Counted from the first letter of the stretch, positions 9,480-22,258 are shown. The stretch: 64,000 nucleotides of DNA from Cephalotus follicularis (GCA_001972305.1 BDDD01000996.1:1-64000), one strand, 5' to 3'. Translations and numbers: made by a program. The notes: generated from the sequence alone by a model not told the origin.

Positions 9480-12400
9480 GGGCCACAGGAGGATCTACAT
9501 TAGTGATAGGATGTACTATTTGTATCTCTTAACATATGGCATGGAGTCTTATAGATCAAGGCTCATCCCATTCATACATTGCATCACATTTTATATGCCA
9601 TGTTAAGGTGGAGCATGAGCCTTTGCCTTTTGTGATGAGGTTAGTACCCTAGTGGGAGAGTCTGTTATTTCAGAATGGGTACGCAAGTCTTGTATCTTAG
9701 AGATCAACGGTCGTGTTTTGCTAGCAGATCTTATAGTGTTGCCAATGGGTGAGCTAGATATGATCCTTGGGATGGATTGGTTAGCGACACATTATGCCCA
9801 TGTGGATTGTTACGGGAAGGTTGTGACCTTCAGTATGCCAGAACAGTCTCAGTTCCAGTTTATTGGGACTTTAGAACATTAGCCGGTTCAGATGATATCA
9901 GCCTTTCATGCTAATAGATTATGAGAGAGGGTTGCAGTGGGTTCCTGGTGCACGTGACGAATAGTAGGAAATGGGTGCCAAAGTTAGAGGATGTTCCAAT
10001 TGTCTGTGAATATCTGGATGTGTTCCCGATGAGTTGACATCTTTACCGCCAAAAAGGGATACAGAGTTTGTGATTGATTTGCTTCTAGGGACATCACCGA
10101 TATCGAGAGCTCCTTATCGTATGGCCCTCATGAGTTGAAAGAGTTGAAAGTTTAATTACAAGAGTTGCTTGATAGAGGTTTTATCAGGCCGAGTGCTACC
10201 CATTGGCGGGCACCTGTCTTGTTTGTGAAGAAAAAGGATGGATCCCTCCGGATGTGTATCAATTATCGGCATCTCAACAGGGTTACTATTAAGAATAAGT
10301 ATCTGTTACCGCATATCGATGAGTTGCTTAATCAGTTGAGAGGTGCTTCAGTGTTCTCTAAGTTGGATTTGAGATAAGGATATCATCAGCTCAGGGTAAG
10401 AGCCGAAGACATTCCAAAGACAGCTTTTAGGTCAAGGTATGGGCACTATGAATTTGTAGTGATGCCGTTTGAGGTGACCAATGCCCCTGCCACATTCATG
10501 AGTCTGATGAACAAGGTGTTCAGCCTGTATCTCGACCAATTCATCGTGGTCTTCATTGATGATATCTTGGTGCATTCCAGGAATATGGAGAAGCATAGGG
10601 AATATTTGCACTTGGCATTGCAGATTTTGAAAGATCATCGTTGTATGCCAAGTTCAGAAAATGTGAATTTTGGTTATCGGATGTAGCTTTTCTTGGTCAT
10701 GTCATTTCTAATGCTGGTTTGTTAGTGGATCCAACAAAGATAGAAGCAGTGAGGGACTGGAAACGGCCAACAAACGTGTCTGAAGTCCGTAGTCTCTTAG
10801 TCTTAGCGGGCTATTACCGTTGCTTTGTTGAATGATTCTCACGGATTGCTACACCATTGACCAGATTAACGCGGAAGAGGATAGAATTTATTTAGGATGA
10901 CAACTTTGAGCAGACCTTCCAGGAGTTGAAGCATCGCTTAATTTTTGCGCTAATCTTGGCCTTGCCAGTGGGTAATGAGGGTTTTATGGTATACAGTGAT
11001 GCGTCAGGGAATGGTTTGGGTTGTGTCTTAATGCAGTATGGGATATGCCTCAAGGAAGTTGAAGCCTCTTGAGGAGAGTTACCCCACACATGATCTGGAG
11101 CTAGCAGTGATAATTTTTACGCTACACAAGTGGAGGCATTATCTGTACGGCATAAAGTTTGATGTTTTCACATATCACAAGAGTTTGAAGCATCTTTTCT
11201 TCTAGAAAGACCTGAATATGAGGAAGAGGAGGTGGATGGAGCTGCTTAATGATTACAACTGCCATCTAGGCAAGGATAATATGGTGGCAGATGCTTTGAG
11301 TCACCGATTAGCTTGCTTGACGGTTTCCTAGATTCAGGCACGACCATCGTTGATGAATAGGATTATAGAGGCTCAGGAGATGGATGGAGGTTTGCTTAAG
11401 GTCGCATTGGATGGTCGAGGAGGATTGAAGCACGATTTCTTGATTCAGGGTGATGGCTTGATCAGGTTTCAGGCTAGGGTTTGCGTTCCTGATAGTAAGG
11501 AACTAAAGAATGAGCTATTGTCACAGGCTCATTGCCCTAGTTTCTCAGTGCATCCAGGGAGCATTAAGATGTATCGAGAGCTGAAGCTCAACTATTGGTG
11601 GAATAATATGAGAAGGGAGATAGCGTAGTATGTTTCTGCCTTCCTAACATGCCAGCAAGTCAAGACAGAAGATCAGAGGCCAGCTGGTTTGCTTCAGCCG
11701 TTACCAGTGGCACAATGGAAATTGGAGCATATCACCATGGATTTTGTATCGGGGTTGCCACAGACAAGAGATAACCATGATGCCATATGGGTTATTGTTG
11801 ATCGCTTCACAAAGTCTGCCCATTTTCTAGCGATCAAGATAACTTATTCTCTGGAACGGTTGGCATCTCTGTATGTTGGAAAGATTGTGAGACTCCATGG
11901 AGTATCAGTTAGCATCGTTTCCGACAGAGACTCGCGGTTCGTTTCCCAATTTTGGAAGATTCTGCAGACAACGTTTGGTACTCAACAGAATTTTAGTATG
12001 GCTTTTCACCCCCAGACGGATTGTCGGTCTGAACAGACGATTCAGACAATGGAGGATATGCTCTAAGCATGTGTGATGGATTAGGGTGGCAATTGGGACG
12101 AACATCTGCCTTTAGTGGAGTTCGCTTATAATAACAGTTATCATGCTAGCATCAATATGGAACCGTTTGAAGCCCTTTATGGACGCAAATGCAGAACTCT
12201 AGTCTGTTTGTTTGAGGTAGGCAAGCAAAGTCTCCTAGGGCCAAATCTTGTGCAAGAAACGACAGAGAAGGCCAGGGTTATCAGGGAAAGGCTTCTAACA
12301 GCTCAGAGTCGACAAAAGAGTTATGCTAACCTTCGACGATGGGATCTAGAATTCTCAATGGGTGATCGTTTTTTCCTTAAAGTCTCACCAACTAAAGGAA

Positions 12401-12771
12401 TTATGAGGTTCGGCAAAAAAGGGAAGTTAGCTCCATGGTTAGGACCTTTTGAGATCCTTGAGAGGGTAGGTGCAGTCGCCTATAGACTTGCCTTACCTCC
12501 CAGCTTGTTAGAGGTGCACAGTGTATTTCATGTGTCGATGCCGAGGGATTATCACCCAGATACTTCACATGTATTGCAGTATGAACCGTTGGATCTGAGA
12601 ACGAATATGAGCTTTGACGAGACACCTGTTCAGATTCTTGACCGCTGAGTCAAGCAGCTAAGGAACAAGGAAATTACTTTGGTTGAAGTATTATGGCAGC
12701 ATCACGGGGTCAAGGAAGCAACATGGGAGCGTGAGGATGACGTGAGAGCATTGTATCCTCATTTGTTTTGA
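9480..12771 (+). pseudogene. pol: E2 pol pseudogene (PR-RT-RNase H-IN-chromodomain)
   Basis: The protease motif reads DQG at 9554-9562 where DTG or DSG is expected, so the catalytic loop is damaged. Its C-terminal part, ILGMDWLATHYAHVDCYGK, lies at 9757-9813. RT covers about 10080-10850 with [20 protein letters not shown] and an intact [10 protein letters not shown]. RNase H follows with several stops. Integrase spans about 11500-12110: the HH-CC region at about 11530-11670, MDFVSGLP and VSDRDSRF keeping both aspartates, and RSEQTIQ keeping the glutamate. The chromodomain at 12640-12771 is nearly whole apart from one stop where an arginine is usual. The many stops rule out a product. Confidence 0.85.
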
Positions 12772-12801
12772 TCCTAGGGAATCTTGGGACGAGATTTCTC
12801 T

Positions 12802-12814
12802 AAGGATGGGAGGA
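12802..12814 (+). other. E2 polypurine tract
   Basis: AAGGATGGGAGGA abuts the 3' LTR start TGTAAGCCCC at 12815. It primes plus-strand DNA synthesis. Confidence 0.75.
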
Positions 12815-13210
12815 TGTAAGCCCCGAAATTTTTTATATGTGTGGAATTCCATGTATTTGTTTGTACTTATACAGTATTGTAAAATATTGTATTGATGGAT
12901 GACATGGATTGTATACGATATATTCTATTTTTCATTTTTCTGACTATTTATGGGTAGTGGGGGTTCAGTGGAACCTAAGCGTAGTTTTTGGGAATTTTGC
13001 CTAAATAAGCCTATATCTGTGTATCGGCGGTTCAGCTCTTTCTATTCTCATTTTTATTTCTCGTTCAATTCTAGAGAGAGTGTGAGTTAGAGAGTGAAAG
13101 TGAGCGGAATCAAGTAAGGAATGAGTCTTTGGAATCGTGTCAGAGTGTAGAACCTGGAAGAAAAGCAGAACGAGGATTCAACCAGCTTATTCTCCATTCT
13201 CAGCCAATTT

Positions 13211-13219
13211 GGGGTAGGT
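13211..13219 (+). promoter_or_regulatory. splice-donor-like site in E2 LTR
   Basis: GGG|GTAGGTT with the GT at 13214-13215, about 210 nt downstream of a TATA-like CTAAATAAG/CTATAT region. Confidence 0.4.
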
Positions 13220-13540
13220 TCTACGTATATGCTTTACATCCATGCTTTTTAAATGGATTGAATGGATTTTATGGTTATGGATAGTTGTATACATGCTAGA
13301 TGAATAAAATAGGGTGTTTGTTATGGTTTAAAATGGATTGAAATAAGAATCGGAAAGAGAATTGAGAGTTTAGGTTTACAGGCCTAATCCCTTTTCTCTC
13401 TAGATTCATGTGTTATTGGTATGGATCTGAATGGTTAAAGTTATTTTCATGTTACAATCGACCTTAGGAGCCATATAGCTGCATTTGGATTGAATTTAAA
13501 TGGATTTTACACACTGTTTGACGAACTGCTGCTGTCAAAC

Positions 13541-13740
13541 CGTCAACACTTTTGCTATAGGCGTCGATGCTTTGATCGTGCAAACCGTCGACGCTTTGAT
13601 TAAAGCGTTGACGCTTTATGTGTTGCAAAACAGCTAACGCTTAGTGCACGCGTTGACACTTAAGGCACAAATGCTCTAACTGTCGACGTCTAGCACGAAG
13701 GTGCCGGCGCTTAGGCGCTAACCGTCGATGCTTAGCGCCC
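13541..13740 (+). repeat. GTCGAC-core palindrome cluster in E2 3' LTR
   Basis: Roughly ten degenerate GCGTCGACGC units, including ccGTCGACGctttg near 13587, alternate with half-palindromes such as gcgttgacgctt. It is the counterpart of 6221-6436. Confidence 0.65.
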
Positions 13741-15140
13741 TGTTTCAACTAAACTACACTGTTTTCAACCCTGAATGATTTTATCTTTAAATGGATTCCA
13801 TATGAAGCCCCCCTAAGGTCTTGTAGCCTATGGAAATCCTCTTTTAACATCTTTAATCTTCAAATCAACTTTCAAAGTGAATTTTTGAAGAAAAGTTTAA
13901 CAAAAAGGTTTTATACAAATGGTTTTCAATAAATGGTTAGGATTGCTTGATTGGGACATCTGGATGCGGATATCCTAGTTGAACTTCCTCTCCATTGTTT
14001 TACAACTCTAATAGGGACCAAGAAAATGGTTATGAAAAACGGTCATGGAAATATGGTTATGGAAAATGGTTTTTGAAAATGGTTTTGATGGATGGATCAT
14101 ATGTGATCATTTATGGTTAGGTTCATATCCTTTAAATGGAAATATGGTTATCGGCCATAGGTATGGTATGACTATGATTGATGGTTTGTTATGGTTGAGA
14201 CTTAACGGGATAACCCATTCATAATCTTCATTTCTGTCATGGAGAATTATGGATGTTGGCCACATATTATGGATATGGTAATCCTCCCTTTTGGGGTGAA
14301 CCTACGGGGATCACCGTATTGTGGATGGATATGGTATGGCATGGATATGGTATGGTTATGTCATAGATAGCACAGATCTCTGCTATGGGATAGTACCTTT
14401 GGGACTAGTATTATGGCATGGTATGGATTATGTGGCCGGTGTTATCATAAGCTCCACACGGCTATGGCACAGAGAGTGTATAGACAGTGGGGGTACTATC
14501 TTGGGCCGGAGTGTCAAAGAAGTACTTGACCCTATGGATTAATTGTTCCCATGGATGGTTATGGATTGTTTTATGGAGTGTCTATAGGCCTATGGCCTTT
14601 GATGTGATTAGGACTAGCCAAGTATACCGCCTCTTAGGGACAGCTGGTATACTGACGCTGTCCACAATTGGCATTCATGCATATAACATGTCATGCATAT
14701 ATATATCTGTATAACTACTGGATTTCATAACATATAGTATACCCTACACAGCCATGGGTTTCTGACCCATTCTCGTAATGAGTTAGGTACAGGTGAAGCA
14801 CCAAAGTGATCAGACGGGCCGGATCGCAGCACAGGATTTCTTGTAGCATTACAGTTCCCACCATCTACCTTGTGTATATGAGTTTGGATATATAAGAGAC
14901 ATATTGTATTTCAGCTATTGACTTGCCAGCTTGTGGCAGCGCCTAAGATATATGTATCGAATGTTATGGATATGGTTGGGCTTATCTATATGAATATTGA
15001 ATGATTTCTTCCGCATGCATATTGTATTAAAGTTTTAATTTGCAGAGATATTTGGAGTATGCCACGTGTTTGATGGATGGATGGTACGGACCTGCCACGT
15101 GTCGGGCCTCGGGGTCTTCGTTGTGGTTTGGGGCATGACA

Positions 15141-15397
15141 TATCATGATATTGGTCTTCCAACTATACCCTTTGGAGATCCATTATTAATACATATTTTT
15201 AATTATTAATATTAAAGAATTTAATGAAGTTAACAACATGATTAACAAAAGAACATACATTGAAATATATTGTTAATACTACAAACGCAATATGACTTTT
15301 AGTATTTATCCATAACAAAGTGGTGAGTACAAAATTGTTATTCCATATGGCCGTGGCTATTTGCTGAAACATCATGGACTACGATGGAACCATCGGG
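15141..15397 (+). other. host DNA between E2 and E3; left flank of the RNase H pseudogene
   Basis: This is AT-rich and unlike any LTR here. Its last ninety or so bases (from about 15313) are open in the frame that continues, across the E3 insertion, into the RNase H-like pseudogene at 33707. The rest shows no feature I can name. Confidence 0.55.
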
Positions 15398-15402
15398 GTA
15401 CA
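15398..15402 (+). repeat. left target-site duplication of E3 (GTACA)
   Basis: GTACA immediately before the LTR start TGTAATATCC (15403) is repeated exactly at 33702-33706 after the LTR end. Confidence 0.9.
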
Positions 15403-15529
15403 TGTAATATCCTGTTTCGTTGCCTATATCTTTGTCATCACATATTGTGTTTATGACATATGTTATATCATATGTATTTTCGGACCGTTTGATTCTGTTT
15501 TGGAAACTTTATTTCTTTTTATGTTCTGA

Positions 15530-15680
15530 GCGTTAAGCGTCGACGCCTTGGCATTATTATTTCTCGCTTTCGTTTCCAGTATTGAAAACATCGATGCCTT
15601 GTTATGATGTTGACGCTTTTGTATAAAAAGGGTTAAGCGCTTACGCATATTTTTGACTGTCGACGCTTTAGGCATTTTTC
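15530..15680 (+). repeat. upstream GTCGAC-core cluster in E3 5' LTR
   Basis: Copies include AAGCGTCGACGCC near 15536, catcgatgcc, gttgacgctttt and TGTCGACGCTTTA near 15659. It lies upstream of the TATA-like box. The 3' LTR counterpart at 31394-31556 has one extra unit. Confidence 0.65.
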
Positions 15681-15916
15681 CATATTTGTTCGTGGACAGT
15701 GGCTTTGTAATGAAGGTTGGATTTTTGCCATAAACCGATTATTTGTTTTTCCATCTGTGTTAGACACGTGACTGTATGAAAGGAAGGCCTTTAATCCACA
15801 CGTTTTTGCTATTAAAAATACACGTTCTTCATCTTTTTAAAACTCCATTACCTGCATTAATTTACAAACCAAAAACAGCATAGCCATTGTTCTCTCCACT
15901 GTTTTCACATCTTTTG

Positions 15917-15924
15917 AAGGTATG
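15917..15924 (+). promoter_or_regulatory. splice-donor-like site in E3 LTR
   Basis: GAAG|GTATG with the GT at 15920-15921, about 105 nt after the TATA-like box. It is preserved in the 3' LTR at 31802. Confidence 0.45.
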
Positions 15925-16248
15925 TTTTGCTACTGATTTTCATTATCGTTTTATATTACTGTTTTGATGAATAGAAAGTTTTTAGATTGTTAAAAACTCC
16001 ATTGTTAATCATGAAAACTGTCTTATATATTAAAATGCTAGAAAACATATTTTAAGGGTTGTTATTGATATATGTAACCTGTGAATCATAAGTTTATGCA
16101 TCGAAATGTTATACTGGTATTTTTCAACCATAGAATACATGTTTTAGAACCTGCATGTTACTGTTTTATGATTTATGGTTAAGAAAATCTGCATTTTTGT
16201 TCATGATTGCAACTGGTATAGCACTGTGTTTTCATGTGTTTGATCTAA

Positions 16249-16515
16249 AGCGTCGACGCCTATACCGTATGCGTCGACGCCTGTGCATAGAAAAGCTGTT
16301 TTTAATTGTCCTGCACTCGTTTAAACGTAGACTTTTTTTTTTCTGTCGACGCTTATGTCTTAAACGTCGACGCTTAGTTTTGAGCGTCGACGCTTATGTC
16401 TCAAAATGTTATTTTTTTCTTCGACACTTTATTCTACGTTTTGGTCAATGCTTTGTTCTTAAACATCAATGTCATGTCTTAAGCGTCGACACTTTTGTCA
16501 AGAACGTCGACGCTT
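16249..16515 (+). repeat. inner GTCGAC-core palindrome cluster in E3 5' LTR
   Basis: Seven units occur in about 270 bases: AGCGTCGACGCC at 16249, GCGTCGACGCC at 16271, then GTCGACGCTT at about 16345, 16366 and 16385, GCGTCGACAC near 16482, and CGTCGACGCTTT near 16506. The ideal unit AAGCGTCGACGCTT is palindromic. The 3' LTR counterpart is 32130-32380. Confidence 0.75.
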
Positions 16516-17829
16516 TCTTCTGACAGTTTGTTATTAGTGTCTTTTATTTTGTAATTCGGATTGGTTTGTATGTTTAGGGTTTCAAAACACCTGTTGTGAC
16601 CATTAGTGTGTTTCTATACGTGATTTTGATTTATTCTAGTTTGGATTTGAACGACTAAGGTATAGATTCTTCGTTCTTGGATTTTTCCTTCAATTTTATT
16701 GAAATGAATTCAATGCTATTTTTTTGTACGAATTTATTTTCATTCTCAGATATCTCTATCGGTTTTATTTTATAAATTTAGTTTTGATGAATAAAATGCA
16801 GATTTTACTGTTGTCCACTCTTTTAATTATTTGTGGAATTAAATGAGTATGATTTTCGATTACAAAAGTATGTTGACTTTTTTTTATAATACGGATATAA
16901 TAATGATTTCGGATATGTTCGGAAAATGTTCAAAAAAACTGTTATGATTTGAACTGTTTTTAGAATAAAACAATATTTTGGAATAATGACATACAGAGTT
17001 ATACCTACCTATGGGGTCCCATAGGCATGTTCTTTGGCAAGGAGGACATGAAACCATCCGTGGCGGTGTGATCAGTCTACGGCGTCTCTCACTGTTTTGA
17101 TATCCTGTGAATAGGATTATGGATCCAATTTTGATCACTCGGGTCTGATATTTCGGATAGAGGTGTACGGGTCGGTCCTAGGAAATTATTTTTGGATTCG
17201 GATATGGAATTGATTGTGTAGTGTCGTACACGTCGTTCCGTCGAGCATGTGGGCGTCGCAAAACCCTTGCATATATTTATACACTCGGATTGTGTGTATG
17301 GAATTATGAATCGGATAAATATATGAAATTCAAAATTTTTTGAAATTAAGAAATTATGAATTTGGATATTATGAGTTTTTATAACTGTTTTATATAAATA
17401 TTATGTTTTATATTATGAAAGAGTATTTAATTTCTGATTCTAAAGTTCGTATATTTTTTCTATCTTTTAAACTAATGTTTATTGTTTTATATTTTATATC
17501 CGTAGTGAATTTTGCTCAGCCGTGTTTTTATTTTTCATGCGGCAGGTTATCAAGAGAATCGGGGGAATGTGTGATGAGAGATGTCAACCCTATGTCAGAG
17601 GATCACCTAGGAGTTTGATCCTGTTGTGTTTCAGTTGTCATATGGTCATGTTTAGGCCAGTGTTATGAACAATATTTTTGTTTTGGAATTTATGTTAAGG
17701 ATTATGTTTTATTCTTTTTCCAACTTTTGAAACCACCACGTTATTTGAATAAAGTTAAGTTTTTGTTTTGATAAGATCTGTATTTTTTCCCTGTAAGCAC
17801 TCCCAAACATTCGGGGGTGTTACAGATTG

Positions 17830-17841
17830 TGGTATCAGAGC
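17830..17841 (+). other. E3 primer-binding site, tRNA-iMet
   Basis: TGGTATCAGAGC lies five bases after the LTR end, a perfect match. Confidence 0.92.
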
Positions 17842-17984
17842 ATAGGTTTTCCTTTCCTTAGAAGACCTATCTAGGCTTGACCTGTGAAATTGGAAGAAAT
17901 TGGGTTAGGGATTCTTTTTCTTAATAGTCATTCCAATATGTCATTTGTTTCAGCTTTTTATTTCTTTCGTTATTTCAGGTTCTT

Positions 17985-17999
17985 GTTTCTGTTTTGTAG
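17985..17999 (+). promoter_or_regulatory. splice-acceptor-like site abutting E3 gag ATG
   Basis: TTTCTGTTTTGTAG is followed directly by ATG at 18000. It is a strong pyrimidine tract plus AG, in the position where the other elements have ...ATAG|G. Confidence 0.5.
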
Positions 18000-19189
18000 A
18001 TGGCACGTAGAAGCAGACGATCAGGAAATACCCACTAGGAACCCGCACAAGCTGTGGCTCGGGAAGAAGTCCGAAATGAGCCTACCGCGGATGAATTAGT
18101 GTGACAGGCAGTCACTCAGGCTGTACCACACGAGGTGAATCGAGTGATTCACTCTATGCACCAAAAAAATCCGGGGCAGGGTCATCAAGATCATGTTGCT
18201 GAGGAGAATGCACCAGAAGATGTTCAGGCTGACAGGGGAGCTGGGGACCGGCCCGACATTCCTGTATATGTCTGGCTTGAGAGGTTCCAAAACAGAGACC
18301 ACAGTCTATCAGTTCAGCACCAACACCTGTAAAGGCTGAACACTGGGTTGCTCACATGGATAAAATTTTTGATGTGCTAGGTTGTAGTGACAAGCAAAAA
18401 GTGAGATTGGTTGCGTACAAGCTGGAAGGAGATGCTCAACGATGGTGGAAGACGTTGAGGATAGCCAAGGGTGGTGGATATATTGATGCTTTATCATGGT
18501 CTGAGTTCTGTGAAGCCTTTTATCAACAGTATTTTCCCACTTCTAATAAAGAGGCTTATGCTAGAGAATTTGTGAATACAAGGTAGAAGGATGGTGAGTC
18601 AGTCACCGAGTTCTTGGCATGATTCAGCAGATTGACGGGCTTTGCTGGACCTGCGGTGGGGTCAGCAATAGAACAAGCTAAAAAGTTTAAATACAATATA
18701 CATTATTAGCTCAGGGGAAAGCTAATAAATTCGAGATTTGCTGATGTATCTGAGGTTGCTAATGTTGCAAAAAATATTGACATGGAAAGGTTGGACTTCC
18801 AGGCAACTCGGCAAGAAGGAGAGAGGAAGCGGAACAGAGGTGATGCTCAAGGTCAGAATTCCGGACAGCAGAGTAAGGGTCAAGGCGGCAAATGGAATAA
18901 GGGTCGTGATGGTAAGCAGCATAAGAAGAATTATAATCAGAACACAGATGGGGGACAACAGCGACAGCTGGGTAATGACCAGAGGCAAGTTCAGGGAGCT
19001 ACAAGTGGGGGTAACCCAAATAATGTTCAAATAGAACAGTGTAATACTTGTGGGAAGCGGCATCCTGTTGGAACATGTTATAAGGCCACTAGGGCTTGCT
19101 TTGTATGTGGACAGATGGGTCATCTCTTTAAGGATTGTCCGGATCCTCGTGCAAAGAATAGAGGAGGAAATGGTAATGATGCAAGATAG
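18000..19189 (+). pseudogene. gag: E3 gag pseudogene
   Basis: The ATG at 18000 begins MARRSRRSGNTH and then hits a stop. The frame continues with another stop near 18100 and a frameshift near 18290. The gag core follows: HMDKIFDVLGCSDKQKVRLVAYKLEGDA and the RWW motif, up to about 18450. Downstream is a glutamine- and glycine-rich linker, then a CNTCGKRHPVGTC knuckle-like motif and the canonical knuckle CFVCGQMGHLFKDC at about 19098-19139. A TAG at 19187 separates gag from protease in the same frame; related sequences usually have CAG there. It is one gag-pol frame broken by point changes. Confidence 0.85.
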
Positions 19190-20455
19190 CGCAACGTGGG
19201 AGGCAGAGTCTTCGCTTTGACAACACACCAGGCTGCTAATGCTCCAGGTACAGTTTTGGGTTTTCTTTCTGTTGGTAATCATAAAGCCTTTGTATTGTAT
19301 GATACTGGATCGACTCATTCGATGGTAGCGAGATCTTTTGTTTGGCATCTTCGGGTGCCTTCGTAGTCTCTTGATCCAGTTCTGGTTCTTTCGACCCCTG
19401 TGGGGACTTCTGTTGTTATATCTGAGTACTTTTATGATTGCGCTATTATGTTTGATGACAAAGTTCGTGAGGCGGACCTTCTTCTGATGGATCTGTATGA
19501 TTTCTAAATGATTCTGGGCGTGGATTGGTTGGATCGTCATCGAGCTACGATTGACTGCCACGCTCGGAGGGCTTTATTTGGAGATGTGGATAGACCAGAT
19601 TTTGTTTATCAGGGTTCACGGCCGAGGAAGGATGTTAAGATTATCTCAATTTTGAAGGCTCGGAAGTTGGTGGCTAAGGGCGCTGAAGGGTTCTTAACTG
19701 TTATGAAGGATGTCTCTAGGGATGAACCTCACCTTGAGGATTATCTTGTCGTTAGAGAGTTTCGAGATGTGTTTCTGGAGGAGTTACTGGGATTGCCACC
19801 GCAACAGGAAGTTGAGTTTACCATCGAACTAATTCTTGGAGTGCGACATATATCTAAAGCACCCTATAGGATGGCACCGCTAGAGTTTCAAGAGTTGAAG
19901 CAGCAGTTACAAGAATTGTTGGATCGGGGTTTTATTCGGCCTAGTGTTTCACCATGGGGTGCTCCGGTTCTATTTGTTAAGAAGAAGGACGGTTCTATGA
20001 GATTGTGTATTGACTACAGTGAGTTGAATCGGATTACTGTCAAGAATAAATACCCTTTACCTCTGATTGATGACCTGTTTGATCAACTCCAAGGTGCAAG
20101 GTATTTCTCTAAGATAGATTTGAGGTCTGGATATCATCAGTTGTGGATAAGAGATGAAGATGTTCCTAAGACTACTTTTCATACACGGTATGGGCATTAC
20201 GAGTTTCTAGTGATGTCGTTCGAACTTACCAATGCGCCAACGATCTTCATGGATTTGATGAATCGGGTTTTTCATGAATTACTGGATAGGTTTGTCATTG
20301 TGTGTATTGATGATATTCTGGTGTATTCTAAGTCAAAGGAAGAGCATGAAGAACAACTTCGTGTAGTGTTGGGGATTTTGAGGAAGAATCAGCTATATGC
20401 GAAGTTTTTGAAATGTGAGTTCTGGTTGGAGCAAGTGGCATTCTTGGGCCACGTA
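19190..20455 (+). pseudogene. pol: E3 pol, part 1 (protease and most of RT)
   Basis: The protease active site is intact as YDTGSTHS with DTG at 19301-19309. Stops occur near 19365 and 19507. From 19508 the frame is open through [56 protein letters not shown] and [11 protein letters not shown], which has the catalytic DD. At 20455, after [10 protein letters not shown], the gene is cut by solo LTR SB and continues at 29024. The ACGTA at 20451-20455 is one copy of SB's target duplication. Confidence 0.88.
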
Positions 20456-20757
20456 TGTAAGAGCCCTAAATATTTTAAAGAATTATTATTGGGCTTTGTA
20501 ATTATTTTCCCACCTTTTTGGATTGGGCCCGAATTTTATGAAGTATTTATTTGGGCCTTAATGGAATATAATTTGTGACTTTGGGCTAAAGAGATTGTGT
20601 TACTCTCCTTGGGCTGAATTTAATTTAGTAATTGGATTTTTGGGCTTTAATGTAGAAAGTGTAAATTGGACCTAAGGGGGAGAGGCTGGCCCAAGCCCAG
20701 GTATGGCCTGCGCCCGTAAGAATTGTCTCAACAATTCTGGAACTTTCCTCACTTGCA

Positions 20758-20764
20758 TATAAAA
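20758..20764 (+). promoter_or_regulatory. TATA box of solo LTR SB
   Basis: CATATAAAAGGC, about 300 bases inside the LTR, is a good plant TATA box. The donor-like CAG|GTAGG follows 283 bases later. Confidence 0.65.
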
Positions 20765-21037
20765 GGCTGCTGGTGGCAAAGGGAGACAGTTTTAGCTTTA
20801 TCTTGCACATTTTATTCTAGAGGAATCGAGAGAAGGAGAGGAATGGGAGAAGAGGACAAGATGGGTCATGTCCAAGTGAGCCCCATGTCCTCCATTGGTA
20901 TAAATATCCATTCCCTGTGAGCAAGGATTGTGCAAGGAAGGAAAAATTGGGCAAGCTAAAAGTGTGTAGCTAACCCCAACTCAAAGGAAATCCAGAATTT
21001 AGGAGGAGGAAGCGATCTCCGTTTTCAACCTTTACCC

Positions 21038-21046
21038 CAGGTAGGT
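21038..21046 (+). promoter_or_regulatory. splice-donor-like site in SB
   Basis: CCCAG|GTAGGTT with the GT at 21041-21042 closely fits the plant 5' splice-site consensus. Confidence 0.5.
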
Positions 21047-22258
21047 TGCTCCATATCCGAGTGTCTACCGACTTATGTATGTCTGTTGTGTGTTGTTCTA
21101 GTGCTTGTGTGATTATATGTTACTTTACTGTTTCTTGCCTGTGTATTATTATTGTTGTTTGATTTTCTTAGCAATGCAAATTAGGATTTATATATTATTC
21201 CTTAGACAATGCTGAGACACGTGCGCTTTGTGTGCCTGGGTAAGTGACGCTATGCACACTGTTATGCGTCCCTGGCATTGTATCCCTGCGCCAGTACATG
21301 ACCATCTCCATTATGTGCGCCCTGGACGCGCTAATAGTGCGTTATGCACAATGGCGTTAATGATAGAGAAGTGGAAACGGAACCAGGGCCCTCCTTGTCG
21401 GCGGTAGGCTTTGAGTATGCGTCCTCGCATGCCCAAACACCCATGCCCGACCTGCTGCCGAACTCCCATGGTGAGTTACCGATGAGGTATGGCGCTGAGA
21501 CGAGATTCCCAAGCTCCTTCCATGCCTGAGGCCCATGCCATGCCCGAACTCCATGCCCGAGCTCCCTATTACGCCAGAGGCGCCTGAGGAGATAACGCCG
21601 GGGAAGACACGTGTCTGGGGTGGCGACGCCCGGGAAGCCATACGCAAGAGGAGACTGGGCGTTGAGGTGATGGCGCCCGGGGAAGCCCTGAGCTTGAGGT
21701 GAGACTCCTAGGGAGCCATAACCGGGGTGTCACACGCCCATGGTACCATGCCAGGGGAGCCAAGGTGAGGTGCTGAGATGTTACCTCTCCCTTGCAAGGA
21801 CGCCTGGAGTGGCAAAGGTTGAGCATGCCAAGCTAGGGATGCCGTAGTGATGCGCCGGATGTGTTGTGGTGATGCACCAGGGGTACCGTAGGCCAGAGGT
21901 GCAGCGCCATACACTGGTACGCGCCGAGCCCTTCCTCTGCCATGCATTCTAGCGTGCACCCGAGAAGAAGGTAATTTAATTGTATGCATGCATTGACACA
22001 CCCCGTTCCTGAGCACCCCTGTATGAGGACGGTCGTGCCAGGTGAAGGATCCCTCACCTGGATCCCTAACCAAACCCCAACAACAACAAAGGCTAAAGCT
22101 AAGGCCAGGGCAGGTGTTAAAAATGTGTTGCTAAGGAGAGCCGCGCTCCCCAGGCCAAACGCACCCGAGGCATAAAAACAAGGAATTCCCGAGAAGGAAG
22201 GAGAAGAGAAGGAAGGTAAAATAGCAAAAGAACCCTTACTTAAACTATCCCCAAAGCT

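Larger units (their letters stand above)
6125..15140 (+). mobile_element. E2: chromovirus with truncated 5' LTR
   Basis: The order is partial LTR (6125-7785), iMet primer site (7793), gag (7984), protease, RT, RNase H, integrase, chromodomain (to 12771), polypurine tract (12802) and full LTR (12815-15140). All reading frames are broken. The 5' LTR lacks about its first 640 bases, so the left target copy is lost; the right flank begins TATCA. Long homologous LTRs and a chromodomain place it in the Tekay/Del-type chromoviruses. Confidence 0.9.
12815..15140 (+). mobile_element. E2 3' LTR, full length
   Basis: TGTAAGCCCC...GGGGCATGACA, 2326 bases with TG...CA ends. It contains a TATA-like stretch near 13000, a donor-like GGG|GTAGG at 13214, a GTCGAC-core cluster at 13541-13740 and an AT-rich R/U5 end. 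It is followed by TATCA and unrelated host DNA. Confidence 0.88.
15403..17824 (+). mobile_element. E3 5' LTR
   Basis: TGTAATATCC...GGGGGTGTTACA, 2422 bases. It has a TATA-like CTATTAAAAATAC at 15809-15821 and two palindrome clusters (15530-15680 and 16249-16515). It aligns with the 3' LTR almost end to end. Compared with the 3' copy it lacks one roughly 20-base palindrome unit near 15530 and has a much shorter TA run near 17268. Confidence 0.92.

Noticed and set aside
7984-12771. Endogenous pararetrovirus instead of a retrotransposon
   Set aside because: Long terminal repeats, a polypurine tract, an integrase and a chromodomain are present; pararetroviruses lack integrase and have movement and coat protein regions not seen here.
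18722-19561. 279-codon open frame on the minus strand
   Set aside because: It is antisense to E3 gag knuckle and protease, whose plus-strand frame has clear family motifs. The minus-strand protein shows no domain and is a shadow.
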